This document shows, in pieces, positions 13,601 through 21,338 of a stretch of 64,000 nt of DNA. Below the pieces are notes generated by a model. It was not told the DNA's origin. It saw only the letters and a list, made by a program, of their open reading frames with translations, and searched no databases. Source of the DNA: Sulfurisoma sp963709555 (GTDB taxonomy: Bacteria; Pseudomonadota; Gammaproteobacteria; Burkholderiales; Rhodocyclaceae). Numbering within the stretch: position 1 is the stretch's first letter; every line of letters begins with the position of its first letter. The stretch lies in assembly GCA_963709555.1 (NCBI GenBank), contig CAVPWR010000008.1:744001-808000 (forward strand). The letters are read 5' to 3'. Both the position numbers and the translations under genes were made by a program.

Positions 13601-15988
13601 ATGCAATTTCCCGAATCCTGGCTGCGCGCCCTCGTCAATCCTCCGCTGTCTACGGCTGAGCTCTGCCATCTGCTGACCATGGCGGGCCTCGAGGTCGAAG
13701 AGATGCAGCCCGTCGCGCCCGAGTTCTCGAACATCGTGGTGGCGCGGGTGCTCTCGGTCGACAAGCATCCGGATGCCGACAAGCTCAAGCTCTGCAAGGT
13801 CGATACCGGCGAGCACGGCGTGCTCGCCATCGTTTGCGGCGCGCCCAATGTGGCGGCCGACATGGTCGTGCCCTGCGCCCTGGTCGGCGCCAAGCTTCCC
13901 GGCTTGGAGATCAAGAAGGCGAAGGTGCGCGGGGTCGAAAGCTTCGGCATGCTCTGCTCGGCGCGCGAACTGGGCCTGTCCGAAGATCACGGCGGCCTGC
14001 TGTCGCTGCCAGCCGATGCGCCCATTGGTCAGAACGTGCGCGAGTATCTGCAACTCGACGACACGCTGATCACCCTCAAGCTCACGCCCAACCGCGCCGA
14101 CTGCCTGTCGCTGACCGGCATCGCCCGCGAGGTCTCCGCGCTGACCGGCGTGCCGCTGACGCTGCCCGCTGTAGAGCCTGTCGCGCCGGCGCATGACGAA
14201 ACCCGCGGCGTGGTGCTCGACGCCCCCGCCGCCTGCCCGCGCTATTGCGGCCGCATCGTGCGCGGCGTCAACGCCCGTGCCGCCACGCCCGACTGGATGA
14301 AGCAGCGCATCGAGCGTTGCGGCATTCGCTCGATCTCGGCATTGGTCGATGTCACCAACTACGTCATGCTCGAACTCGGCCAGCCGCTGCACGCCTTCGA
14401 CGACAAGCTGCTGTCGGGGGCGATTCACGTCCGCTATCCCCGCGCCGGCGAAGAACTGCTGCTGCTCAACGAGCAGATGGTCACGCCCGCCGGCGACACC
14501 GCGCTGATCGCCGACGAGGCCCAGGCCCTGGCGATGGCCGGCATCATGGGCGGCGAGCACTCGGGCATCAACGACGAGACCACCGACCTCTTCCTCGAAA
14601 GCGCCTTCTTCGCGCCCGATGCCATTGCCGGCAAGGCGCGGGCGCTGGGCTTTTCCAGCGATGCCTCCTACCGCTATGAGCGCGGCGTCGATTTCGAACT
14701 GCAGCGGGTGGCCATCGAGCGCGCGACGCAACTGATCATCGACATCTGCGGCGGACGGCCCGGCCCGGTGGTGGAGGGTGTCAGCCCCGACCATCTGCCC
14801 AGTCGGTCTCCGGTGCGCCTGCGCTGCGCCCGCGCCGCCAAAGTGCTCGGCATCGCGCTTCAGCCTTCGCAGATCGAGGCGCTGCTCACGGGGCTGGGGC
14901 TGGCCTGCGCGCGCGATGGCGACGACTTCGTCGTCACGCCGCCGTCGCATCGCTTCGACATCGCCATCGAAGAGGACCTGATCGAGGAACTGGCGCGGCT
15001 GCACGGCTACGACAACATCCCGGCGTCGCCGCCGCGTGCCCGCATGGCCATGCTGCCGCAGACCGAGTCGCGCCGCACGACGGCCGAAGTGCGCCGGCTG
15101 CTGGCCGGTCGCGGCTACCACGAGGTGGTCAACTTCAGCTTCGTCGAAGCTGGCTGGGAAGCCGATTTCTGCGGCAACGCCATGCCGATTACGCTAGCCA
15201 ACCCGATCGCCAGCCAGATGGGTGTGATGCGTTCGAGCCTGATCGGTGGCCTCGTCGGCAACCTGATCGCCAACCGCAGCCGCCAGGCCGAGCGCGTCCG
15301 CGTCTTCGAACTCGGCCGTTGCTTCCTCGCTGATCCGGCCGGCGGCCCGGTGCCGGGATTCAATCAGCCGCTGCGCGTGGCAGGGCTGTGCTCCGGCACC
15401 GCGTTGCCGGAGCAGTGGGGCGCCGCCGCGCGCGCGGTCGACTTCTTCGACGCCAAGGCCGATGTCGAGGCGCTCTTGGCGCCGTCTGCGCTGCGCTTCG
15501 AAAAGGTTCAGCATCCGGCGCTGCATCCCGGCCGCGCGGCCAAGGTGATGCTCGACGGCGAGGCCATCGGCGTCATCGGCGAACTGCATCCGCGCTGGGT
15601 CCAGAAATATGAACTCGCAGGGGTGGGTGGGGCGCCGGTGGTTTTTGAAGTCGAACTTGAGGCACTTTTGGCACGTTCGCTGCCGGCCTATCGCGAGATA
15701 TCGCGCTTCCCGGCCGTCACCCGCGACATCGCACTCGTGGTCGGCCAGGAACAGCCGGTTCAGCCGCTTTTGGATGCCCTGTTGGGCAAGGCCGCGGCCA
15801 TCGTGCGGGGCATCGAATTGTTCGACGTCTACCACGGCAAGGGCCTGGTCGAAGGCAAGAAAAGCCTTGCATTTCGTATAGTTATGCAAGATACTCAACG
15901 CACCCTGTCAGATGGGGAGGTCGAGGCGACGGTTACCGAGCTCGTCACGATCGCGCAGTCCGGCTTTGCCGCCGAGTTGCGCAAATGA
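13601..15988 (+). CDS. pheT: phenylalanyl-tRNA synthetase beta subunit
   Basis: 795 residues, matching the usual PheT length. In order: tRNA-binding OB fold (residues about 40-150, VARVLSVDKHPDADKLKLCKV), B3/4 editing domain, B5 domain (EDLIEELARLHGYDNIP), the synthetase-like core, and a C-terminal ferredoxin-like anticodon-binding domain (FPAVTRDIALVV to TLSDGEVEATVTELV). It pairs with PheS to charge tRNA-Phe. ihfA begins 20 bp downstream, as in many gammaproteobacteria and betaproteobacteria. Confidence 0.97.
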   Translation: MQFPESWLRALVNPPLSTAELCHLLTMAGLEVEEMQPVAPEFSNIVVARVLSVDKHPDADKLKLCKVDTGEHGVLAIVCGAPNVAADMVVPCALVGAKLPGLEIKKAKVRGVESFGMLCSARELGLSEDHGGLLSLPADAPIGQNVREYLQLDDTLITLKLTPNRADCLSLTGIAREVSALTGVPLTLPAVEPVAPAHDETRGVVLDAPAACPRYCGRIVRGVNARAATPDWMKQRIERCGIRSISALVDVTNYVMLELGQPLHAFDDKLLSGAIHVRYPRAGEELLLLNEQMVTPAGDTALIADEAQALAMAGIMGGEHSGINDETTDLFLESAFFAPDAIAGKARALGFSSDASYRYERGVDFELQRVAIERATQLIIDICGGRPGPVVEGVSPDHLPSRSPVRLRCARAAKVLGIALQPSQIEALLTGLGLACARDGDDFVVTPPSHRFDIAIEEDLIEELARLHGYDNIPASPPRARMAMLPQTESRRTTAEVRRLLAGRGYHEVVNFSFVEAGWEADFCGNAMPITLANPIASQMGVMRSSLIGGLVGNLIANRSRQAERVRVFELGRCFLADPAGGPVPGFNQPLRVAGLCSGTALPEQWGAAARAVDFFDAKADVEALLAPSALRFEKVQHPALHPGRAAKVMLDGEAIGVIGELHPRWVQKYELAGVGGAPVVFEVELEALLARSLPAYREISRFPAVTRDIALVVGQEQPVQPLLDALLGKAAAIVRGIELFDVYHGKGLVEGKKSLAFRIVMQDTQRTLSDGEVEATVTELVTIAQSGFAAELRK

Positions 15989-16008
15989 CCAGGGTTCCGG
16001 GGGACAGA

Positions 16009-16314
16009 ATGACACTAACAAAGGCCGAACTTGCCGACTTGTTGTTCGAAAAGGTCGGGCTCAACAAGAGGGAAGCCAAGGACATGGTCGAAGGCTTTTT
16101 CGAGGAGGTTCGCGATGCGCTGGAAAGCGGCGATGGCGTCAAACTTTCCGGCTTCGGCAATTTCCAGTTGCGCGACAAGCCGCAGCGTCCTGGGCGCAAT
16201 CCCAAGACCGGCGAAGAAATCCCGATCACCGCGCGCCGCGTCGTGACCTTCCACGCCAGCCAGAAGCTCAAGGCCTCGGTCGAAATCCTGCATCATGGCG
16301 ACAGTCAGCCATAG
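16009..16314 (+). CDS. ihfA: integration host factor alpha subunit
   Basis: 101 residues. It starts MTLTKAELADLLFEKVGLNKREAKDMVEGFF and carries the beta-arm motif RPGRNPKTGEEIPI, with the Pro that intercalates DNA. It heterodimerises with IhfB (not in the window) to bend DNA at specific sites. The ATG at 16009 follows CCGGGGGACAG; the upstream in-frame ATG at 15985 overlaps the pheT stop and would add eight residues. The C-terminus overlaps the next gene by 20 bp. Confidence 0.95.
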   Translation: MTLTKAELADLLFEKVGLNKREAKDMVEGFFEEVRDALESGDGVKLSGFGNFQLRDKPQRPGRNPKTGEEIPITARRVVTFHASQKLKASVEILHHGDSQP

Positions 16315-16663
16315 TCCCAGCAGCGATCTGCCGCCGATTCCGGCCAAGCGCTACTTCACCATCGGCGAAGTGAGCGAGTTGTGCGGCGTCAAGCCGCACG
16401 TGCTGCGTTACTGGGAGCAGGAATTCACCCAGCTCAAGCCGGTCAAGCGTCGCGGTAACCGCCGCTACTACCAGCACCACGAAGTGCTGCTGGTGCGCCG
16501 TATCCGCGAACTGCTGTACCAGGAAGGCTTCACCATCAGCGGCGCACGCAACCGCCTCGACGAGACTCCGGATCGGTCCGAAATCCACACCGGCGATACG
16601 CCGCCGACACTGCCTTCCGTACGCGCCGAATTGGCCGGAATCCTCGAATTGCTGCGCATCTGA
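16295..16663 (+). CDS. MerR-family transcriptional regulator
   Basis: 122 residues. The winged-helix MerR domain covers about residues 18-90: RYFTIGEVSELCGVKPHVLRYWEQEFTQ, then RRYYQHHEVLLVRRIRELLYQEGFTISGARNRL. The C-terminal part is short and lacks metal-binding cysteines, so the effector is unknown. A small MerR gene directly after ihfA is a conserved arrangement in proteobacteria. It overlaps ihfA by 20 bp, which suggests translational coupling. Confidence 0.9.
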   Translation: MATVSHSPSSDLPPIPAKRYFTIGEVSELCGVKPHVLRYWEQEFTQLKPVKRRGNRRYYQHHEVLLVRRIRELLYQEGFTISGARNRLDETPDRSEIHTGDTPPTLPSVRAELAGILELLRI

Positions 16664-16674
16664 CGCCGGCTAGC

Positions 16675-16683
16675 TGCTATAAT
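16675..16683 (+). promoter_or_regulatory. extended -10 promoter element for tRNA-Pro
   Basis: TGCTATAAT: a perfect TATAAT with the TG extension, 13 bp before the tRNA. I see no good -35. The same TGC extension precedes the -10 of the tRNA-Ser gene. Confidence 0.6.
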
Positions 16684-16695
16684 CCGCGCCTCGTG

Positions 16696-16773
<78 letters not shown>

Positions 16774-16781
16774 GTAATACC

Positions 16782-16815
16782 AAGGGTTTCCAGTCACAAG
16801 CTGGAAACCCTTTTT
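16782..16815 (+). terminator. intrinsic terminator after tRNA-Pro
   Basis: AAGGGTTTCCAG and CTGGAAACCCTT form a 12-bp perfect stem with a seven-base loop, followed by TTTTT. Confidence 0.9.
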
Positions 16816-16868
16816 CATTTCCGGCAGTTTGCGGCATGGTTGTTTTCACTCAATTTAAAGGTTACCCG

Positions 16869-17348
16869 ATGCGCCCGGTCCACGATGTCGATGTACTCAT
16901 TCTGATGGCCACGGCGCTTTCTTCGAAGCGACGGCCGGCGGAACTGATAGAGATCGTGGCTGCGGCCGATCTGCTTCAGGGTTCCATTCCTTTCGTCGAT
17001 AAATTGGGCGAAGCGATTCAGCGGCTGTCCGCCCTGGGCTTGATCGTTGCGGCGGAGGGCGGCTTCACGCTGACGCAACCCGCCCAGGACATCATGGCGG
17101 ACCAGCCGAGAAAAGCCGATACGGAAGCGCTGATGCTTGCCATCAAGGACAGTCTCGCCGCCTATACCCCCAAGGGGGAATGCTCCCCCATCCTGCTGAC
17201 CCGGGAACAGCTCAGCACCGCCATCAGGACGCACAAGTCTTCAAGCAAAACCTCGGGAAAAAACCTGCTGATGCCCAAACCCAAGGTCGATCGTCATTTC
17301 AAGGTGGAGGGGCGCTGGCGCAGGGCCTCCGCAACGCGGAAGACCTGA
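16869..17348 (+). CDS. hypothetical protein, possible winged-helix fold
   Basis: 159 residues, no named family recognised. Residues 1-75 (LILMATALSSKRRPAELIEIVAAAD, then IQRLSALGLIVAAEGGFTLTQPAQDIM) have the helix-helix-wing pattern of small DNA-binding domains of the RpiR/MarR size class. The C-terminal third is basic (KVDRHFKVEGRWRRASATRKT). The ATG at 16869 is taken because AAAGG precedes it; the ATG at 16836 would add 11 residues. The codons for YTPKGECSP contain a CCCCCAAGGGGG palindrome (17167-17178) of the kind seen elsewhere here as a repeat. Confidence 0.55.
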   Translation: MRPVHDVDVLILMATALSSKRRPAELIEIVAAADLLQGSIPFVDKLGEAIQRLSALGLIVAAEGGFTLTQPAQDIMADQPRKADTEALMLAIKDSLAAYTPKGECSPILLTREQLSTAIRTHKSSSKTSGKNLLMPKPKVDRHFKVEGRWRRASATRKT

Positions 17349-17365
17349 CCTTTTTCACTCTCGCG

Positions 17366-17641
17366 TCAGAACAGGCTGGCCACCACGTTGCGGTCGCGTG
17401 CGGCGAGCCGTTCGAGGCCCTTGGCCACTTCGAGCGAGGCACCCCACTTCATGACATGGGCAAGGAAGGTGGTGAGGGCGAGTGACAGGCCGTAGCCGGT
17501 TTCGCGCCATTCCTCGCGAAACTCCTCGAAGCTGAGGGTCCGCGCCGAGAGGCGGCCGCTTTTCATCGGCACCAGCTTGACCTGGTGGCCATCGTTGCGG
17601 ATCACGATGGCGGTGGTGCGCTGGGAATTGGTGACGACCAT
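17366..17641 (-). CDS. small conserved-looking hypothetical protein
   Basis: 91 residues, MVVTNSQRTTAIVIRNDGHQVKLVPMKSGRLS and onward. Function unknown. It begins with a beta-rich stretch and ends with an amphipathic helical part (GYGLSLALTTFLAHVMKWGASLEVAKGLERL). There are no cysteines and no signal peptide. A run GGGATCATC (AGGGAT-like) lies just upstream of the ATG at 17641. It converges on the preceding gene with an 17-bp gap. Confidence 0.5.
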   Translation of the reverse strand: MVVTNSQRTTAIVIRNDGHQVKLVPMKSGRLSARTLSFEEFREEWRETGYGLSLALTTFLAHVMKWGASLEVAKGLERLAARDRNVVASLF

Positions 17642-17834
17642 GATGATCCCTTCAGCGTTAGTCCCCGATCAGCCTACGGCCGTCGGCGGCGAAACTTTAT
17701 GTCATCGCGATTGAAGCGCCGGATGCAACTTTGTGCAAGCCGAATTAGCGTGGCTTTCCGCCTCAATCTAGCCCTTATCGAGCATCAGTCTTGGGCGCAG
17801 GATGCCGAAAACAAGGTATCAGGAGGACGTTCCC

Positions 17835-18053
17835 ATGGTCATTGAATCAGTCGAGCTTGTCGCCCTGCCAAATGCACCGGCCTGGCAGGAAAAAATCTAT
17901 CGTGCCCACCTCGATACCGGCGAGGATGTCGATCTGTTCCAGCAGCACTGGGACGTCAAGCTGCCGCCGGAGTCCCTCGTCGGCCTGACGCCACAGGAGG
18001 CACTGCGCCGGCGCACCGAGAAGATGATCGCCGCTGCCAGCGGCCATCACTGA
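17835..18053 (+). CDS. small hypothetical protein
   Basis: 72 residues beginning MVIESVELVALPNAPAWQEKIYRAHLDTGEDVDLFQQHWDVKLPPESLVGLTPQEALRR when read in parts; function unknown. A perfect AGGAGG lies 9 bp before the ATG at 17835, which makes translation likely. It has no membrane segment or metal motif. The 193 bp upstream hold no gene that I can support. It is followed by two repeat elements before the hydrolase gene. Confidence 0.6.
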   Translation: MVIESVELVALPNAPAWQEKIYRAHLDTGEDVDLFQQHWDVKLPPESLVGLTPQEALRRRTEKMIAAASGHH

Positions 18054-18077
18054 CCACGCCGCATCGGGTCGGTTTGG

Positions 18078-18128
18078 CCCCCCAAGGGGACTTCCTTCGG
18101 CGTGTCCCCCAAGGGGACTTCCTCCGGG
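18078..18128 (+). repeat. tandem duplication of a CCCCAAGGGG element
   Basis: Two copies of CCCCAAGGGGACTTCCT, each followed by a CGG run, lie side by side about 25 bp apart. The copies differ by a couple of bases. Confidence 0.75.
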
Positions 18129-18129
18129 G

Positions 18130-18151
18130 CGTCGCCAGCGCCGACTTTTTT
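18130..18151 (-). repeat. dispersed short repeat, copy 4
   Basis: On the plus strand CGTCGCCAGCGCCGACTTTT, then TT. It lies 38 bp before the start of the dienelactone hydrolase gene. Confidence 0.75.
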
Positions 18152-18188
18152 GTTAGCCTAGCGTCTCCAGTCAAACGAGGAGGCGAGC

Positions 18189-18886
18189 ATGGGCGGGATG
18201 ATTGAATTCGTACGGCCGGACGGCGGACACTGCCGCGGCTATCTGGCCGACGCCGGCAAGGGCCGGCCGGCGGTGATCGTGATCCAGGAATGGTGGGGCC
18301 TCAACGAGCAGATCTGCGGCATCGCCGACAGGTTCGCCGCCGCCGGCATCACGGCCCTGGCGCCCGATCTGTTCAAGGGCCGGGTGACGCAGAATCCGGA
18401 CGAGGCGAGCCACCTGATGAACGGCCTCGATTTTCCCGGGGCGACGCACCAGGACATCCGTGGCGCGGCACAGTATCTGGCGGGACGGGCTGTGCTTTGC
18501 ATGCCGGGGACAGCGCTTCGCGCGCCGGCAAGGTCGGGATCACCGGCTATTGCATGGGCGGAGCGCTGACCATCGCGGCGGCCGTGCATGTGCCGGAGGT
18601 CGCGGCGGCTGTCTGCCTCTACGGCATTCCGCCGCGCGAGTTTGCCGATCCGGCGAATATCCGCGTGCCCTTCCAGGGGCACTTCGCCACGCGCGACGAC
18701 TGGTGCACGCCGCAGGCGGTGGCCGAGCTCGAAGCGCGCATGCGGGCGCAGGGGGCGACCCCTGAAATCTTCCACTACGACGCAGACCACGCCTTCTGCA
18801 ACGAGAAGCGGCCCGAAGTTTACGACGCCAGGTGCGCGGCCGAGGCGTGGACGCGGACGCTGGCCTTCTTCGGCAAGCACCTGTAA
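18189..18886 (+). CDS. dienelactone hydrolase family protein (frame interrupted)
   Basis: An alpha/beta-hydrolase of about 232 residues. The first frame (ATG at 18189 after GAGGAGG) gives the N-terminus with PAVIVIQEWWGLNEQI and FAAAGITALAPDLFKG. The second frame supplies the nucleophile elbow GYCMGG with the catalytic cysteine, the acid region, and the histidine motif YDADHAFCNE. Lengthening the GGGG run near 18508 by one base joins them as MPGDSASRAGKVGITGYCMGG. Relatives hydrolyse dienelactone or related cyclic esters; the true substrate is unknown. I treat the shift as probably technical, but the frame is broken as written. Confidence 0.8.
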
Positions 18887-18894
18887 CCGTTCGC

Positions 18895-19281
18895 ATGAAG
18901 CGCCAGGCCGTGGCAACGGCTTGTCCCTGCGGCAGTGGCCGTGCCTACGCCGACTGCTGTGGCCCGCTGCACGGCGGGGCCGCGGCGGCCGATGCCGAGG
19001 CGCTGATGCGTTCGCGCTACTGCGGTTATGCCCTGGGCCTTGCCGACTACCTGCTCGCGACCTGGCACCCGACGACGCGCCCGCCCGACCTCGATCTCGC
19101 GGATGGACTGAAGTGGCTCGGCCTCAGCGTGCTGCGCCACGAACAGACGGGACCGGACAGCGCCGTCGTCGAATTCGTCGCCCGCTACAAGGCTGGCGGT
19201 CGCGCCGGGCGCATGAGCGAGGTCAGCCGTTTCGTGCGCGAGGCAGTGCGCTGGTATTACGTCAACGGCGATGTCGGCTGA
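18895..19281 (+). CDS. UPF0225 / YchJ-family protein with SEC-C motif
   Basis: 128 residues. The N-terminal SEC-C zinc-binding motif is CPCGSGRAYADCC, followed by a second conserved part LMRSRYCGYALGLADYLLATWHP and a C-terminal VEFVARYKAGG...SRFVREAVRWYYVNG. This is the YchJ/UPF0225 architecture (NTF2-like fold). Its cellular role is not established. It starts at ATG 18895, 9 bp after the hydrolase, so the two are probably co-transcribed. It converges on the ABC-F gene with three bases between the stops. Confidence 0.85.
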   Translation: MKRQAVATACPCGSGRAYADCCGPLHGGAAAADAEALMRSRYCGYALGLADYLLATWHPTTRPPDLDLADGLKWLGLSVLRHEQTGPDSAVVEFVARYKAGGRAGRMSEVSRFVREAVRWYYVNGDVG

Positions 19282-19284
19282 ACA

Positions 19285-21223
19285 TCAGCCGCCGCGCGCC
19301 TCCAGCGTTTCCCAGCGCGTCAGCAGCTCCAGCAGTTCCTCGTCGATGGCCGCGAGCCGCGCCGCCATGTCCTGCGCCTGCTGCGGTTGGCTTTGGTACA
19401 AGATCGGGTCTTCGAGGCGCCCGGTGATCTCCTTCTGCTCGGCCTCGAGCGCGGCGATGCGGTCGGGCAGGGTTTCGAGCTCGCGCTCTTCCTTCCACGA
19501 CAGTTTGTCGCGCTTGGGTTTGTCTTCTTGCCGTGTCGCCGGCGCCGTCCCAAGGGATACCGCTTTGCATAACTTTTTGGCAGGCATCCGCGGTTGCGCG
19601 TTCCGCCTGCCGCGTCGCCTGCCAGGCCGCCCAGTCGCTGTAGCCGCCGGCGTATTCGCGCCAGCTGCCGTCGCCTTCGGCGGCGATGGTCTGGGTGACG
19701 ATGTTGTCGAGGAAAACCCGGTCGTGGCTGACGAGGAATACGGTGCCGTCGTAGTCCAGGATCAGCGATTCGAGCAGTTCGAGCGTCTCGATGTCGAGGT
19801 CGTTGGTCGGCTCGTCCAGCACCAGCACGTTGGCCGGGCGGGCGAACAGCCGCGCCAGCAGCAGGCGGTTGCGCTCACCGCCCGACAGCGACTTGACCGG
19901 CGAACGCGCGCGCTCGGGGGCGAAGAGGAAATCCTCCAGATAGCCGATGACATGCTTCCTGGCACCGGCGATCTCGACATAGTCCGAACCCGGCGAGATC
20001 ACTTCGGCCAGCGTCGCCTCGGGATCGAGCTTGGCGCGGAACTGGTCGAAGTAGGCGACTTCCAGCTTGGTGCCGCGCCGAATCGTGCCGCTGTCGGGCT
20101 GCAGTTCGCCGAGTATCAGTCGCAGCAGGGTGGTCTTGCCTGCGCCGTTGGGGCCGATCACGCCGATCTTGTCGCCGCGCTGGATGCGGCAGCTGAAATC
20201 CCGAATGACCGTCTTGTCGCCGAAGCACTTGCCGACGTTGAGCAACTCGGCGACGAGCTTGCCGCTCTTGTCGCCGGCATCGAGTTCGAGGCGGACCTTG
20301 CCCAGCCGCTCGCGGCGGGCGGCGCGCTCGGCCCGCAGCTGGTCCAGCCGCTGCACGCGGAACACGGCGCGGGTGCGGCGCGCCTCGACGCCCTTGCGGA
20401 TCCAGACTTCCTCTTCCTTGAGCAGCTTGTCGAAGCGGGCGTTGGCCAGCGCCTCGTCGGCGAGCAACGCCTCCTTGCGCGTCTGATAGGCGGCAAAGCT
20501 GCCGGGAAAGCTGGCCAGGCGGCCGCGGTCGAGCTCGACGATGCGCGTGGCCAGGCGGTCGAGAAAGCGCCGGTCATGGGTGACGAAAACCAGCGTGACG
20601 CTGCTATCGAGCAGAAACTGTTCCAGCCATTCGATGGCGGCGATGTCGAGGTGGTTGGTCGGTTCGTCGAGCAGCAGCACCTCGGGGGCGAGCGCCAGCG
20701 CCTGCGCCAGGGCGAGGCGTTTTTTCTGGCCGCCCGAAAGCGAGCCGACGCGGGCCTCGGGGTCGAGGTCGAAGCGCGAAATCACCTGCTCGGCCATCGC
20801 CTCGTGCGACCAGGCACCGAGCCTTTCCAGCTCGTGCTGCAGGGTTTCCAGGCGAGCGAGCAGGGTGCCATGCTGCTGCGGATCCGCCATGGCATCGGCC
20901 AGTTGGTGCGAGACCTCGTGGTACGCGGCGAGCAGGCGCGAGGTTTCGCCCATGCCGGCGACCACGGCTTCGAACACCGTCAGCGCCGGATCGAGGGGCG
21001 GTTCCTGCGGCACGTAGCCGATGTGCAGTCCGGGCTCGCTCCATACCTCGCCGTCGTCGAGATGGGCACGACCGGCCAGCGCCGTGAGCAGGGACGACTT
21101 GCCGCTGCCGTTGCGGCCGATCAGCGCGACGCGCTCGCCGGGGTCGAGCTGGAAGTCGGCGTGGTCGAGCAGGGCAACGTGGCCAAAGGCGAGGCAGGCT
21201 CCGGCAGCTTTCAGGTAGGGCAT
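19285..21223 (-). CDS. uup: ABC-F ATPase, Uup-like (C-terminal frame interrupted)
   Basis: Two ATPase domains and no membrane segments. Domain 1 has Walker A GRNGSGKSS and signature LSGGQKKRLALAQAL. Domain 2 has GPNGAGKTT and LSGGERNRLLLARLF with VLVLDEPTNDLD. The C-terminal coiled-coil, typical of Uup (KRDKLSWKEERELETLPDRIAALEAEQKEI read in two parts), is in a different frame from the ATPase part, with one extra base somewhere in 19515-19620. The total is about 645 residues. ABC-F proteins act on ribosomes; Uup also binds branched DNA. As written, translation would run through to 19262 with an unrelated tail. Confidence 0.87.
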
Positions 21224-21338
21224 GGGGGTGTGAAAAAAGTCCTTGCGGAAGACTTAGGGCTAAAGTAATAATTCGACGAAATTGCTGGGGTATTCTAGCG
21301 ACAGCTTCGCTCCGACCACATTATCTTTCATCGACGGC

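Noticed and set aside
18078..18151. CRISPR-like array before the dienelactone hydrolase
   Set aside because: Only two adjacent repeat units with no spacer of regular length, followed by an unrelated repeat copy; no cas gene in the window.
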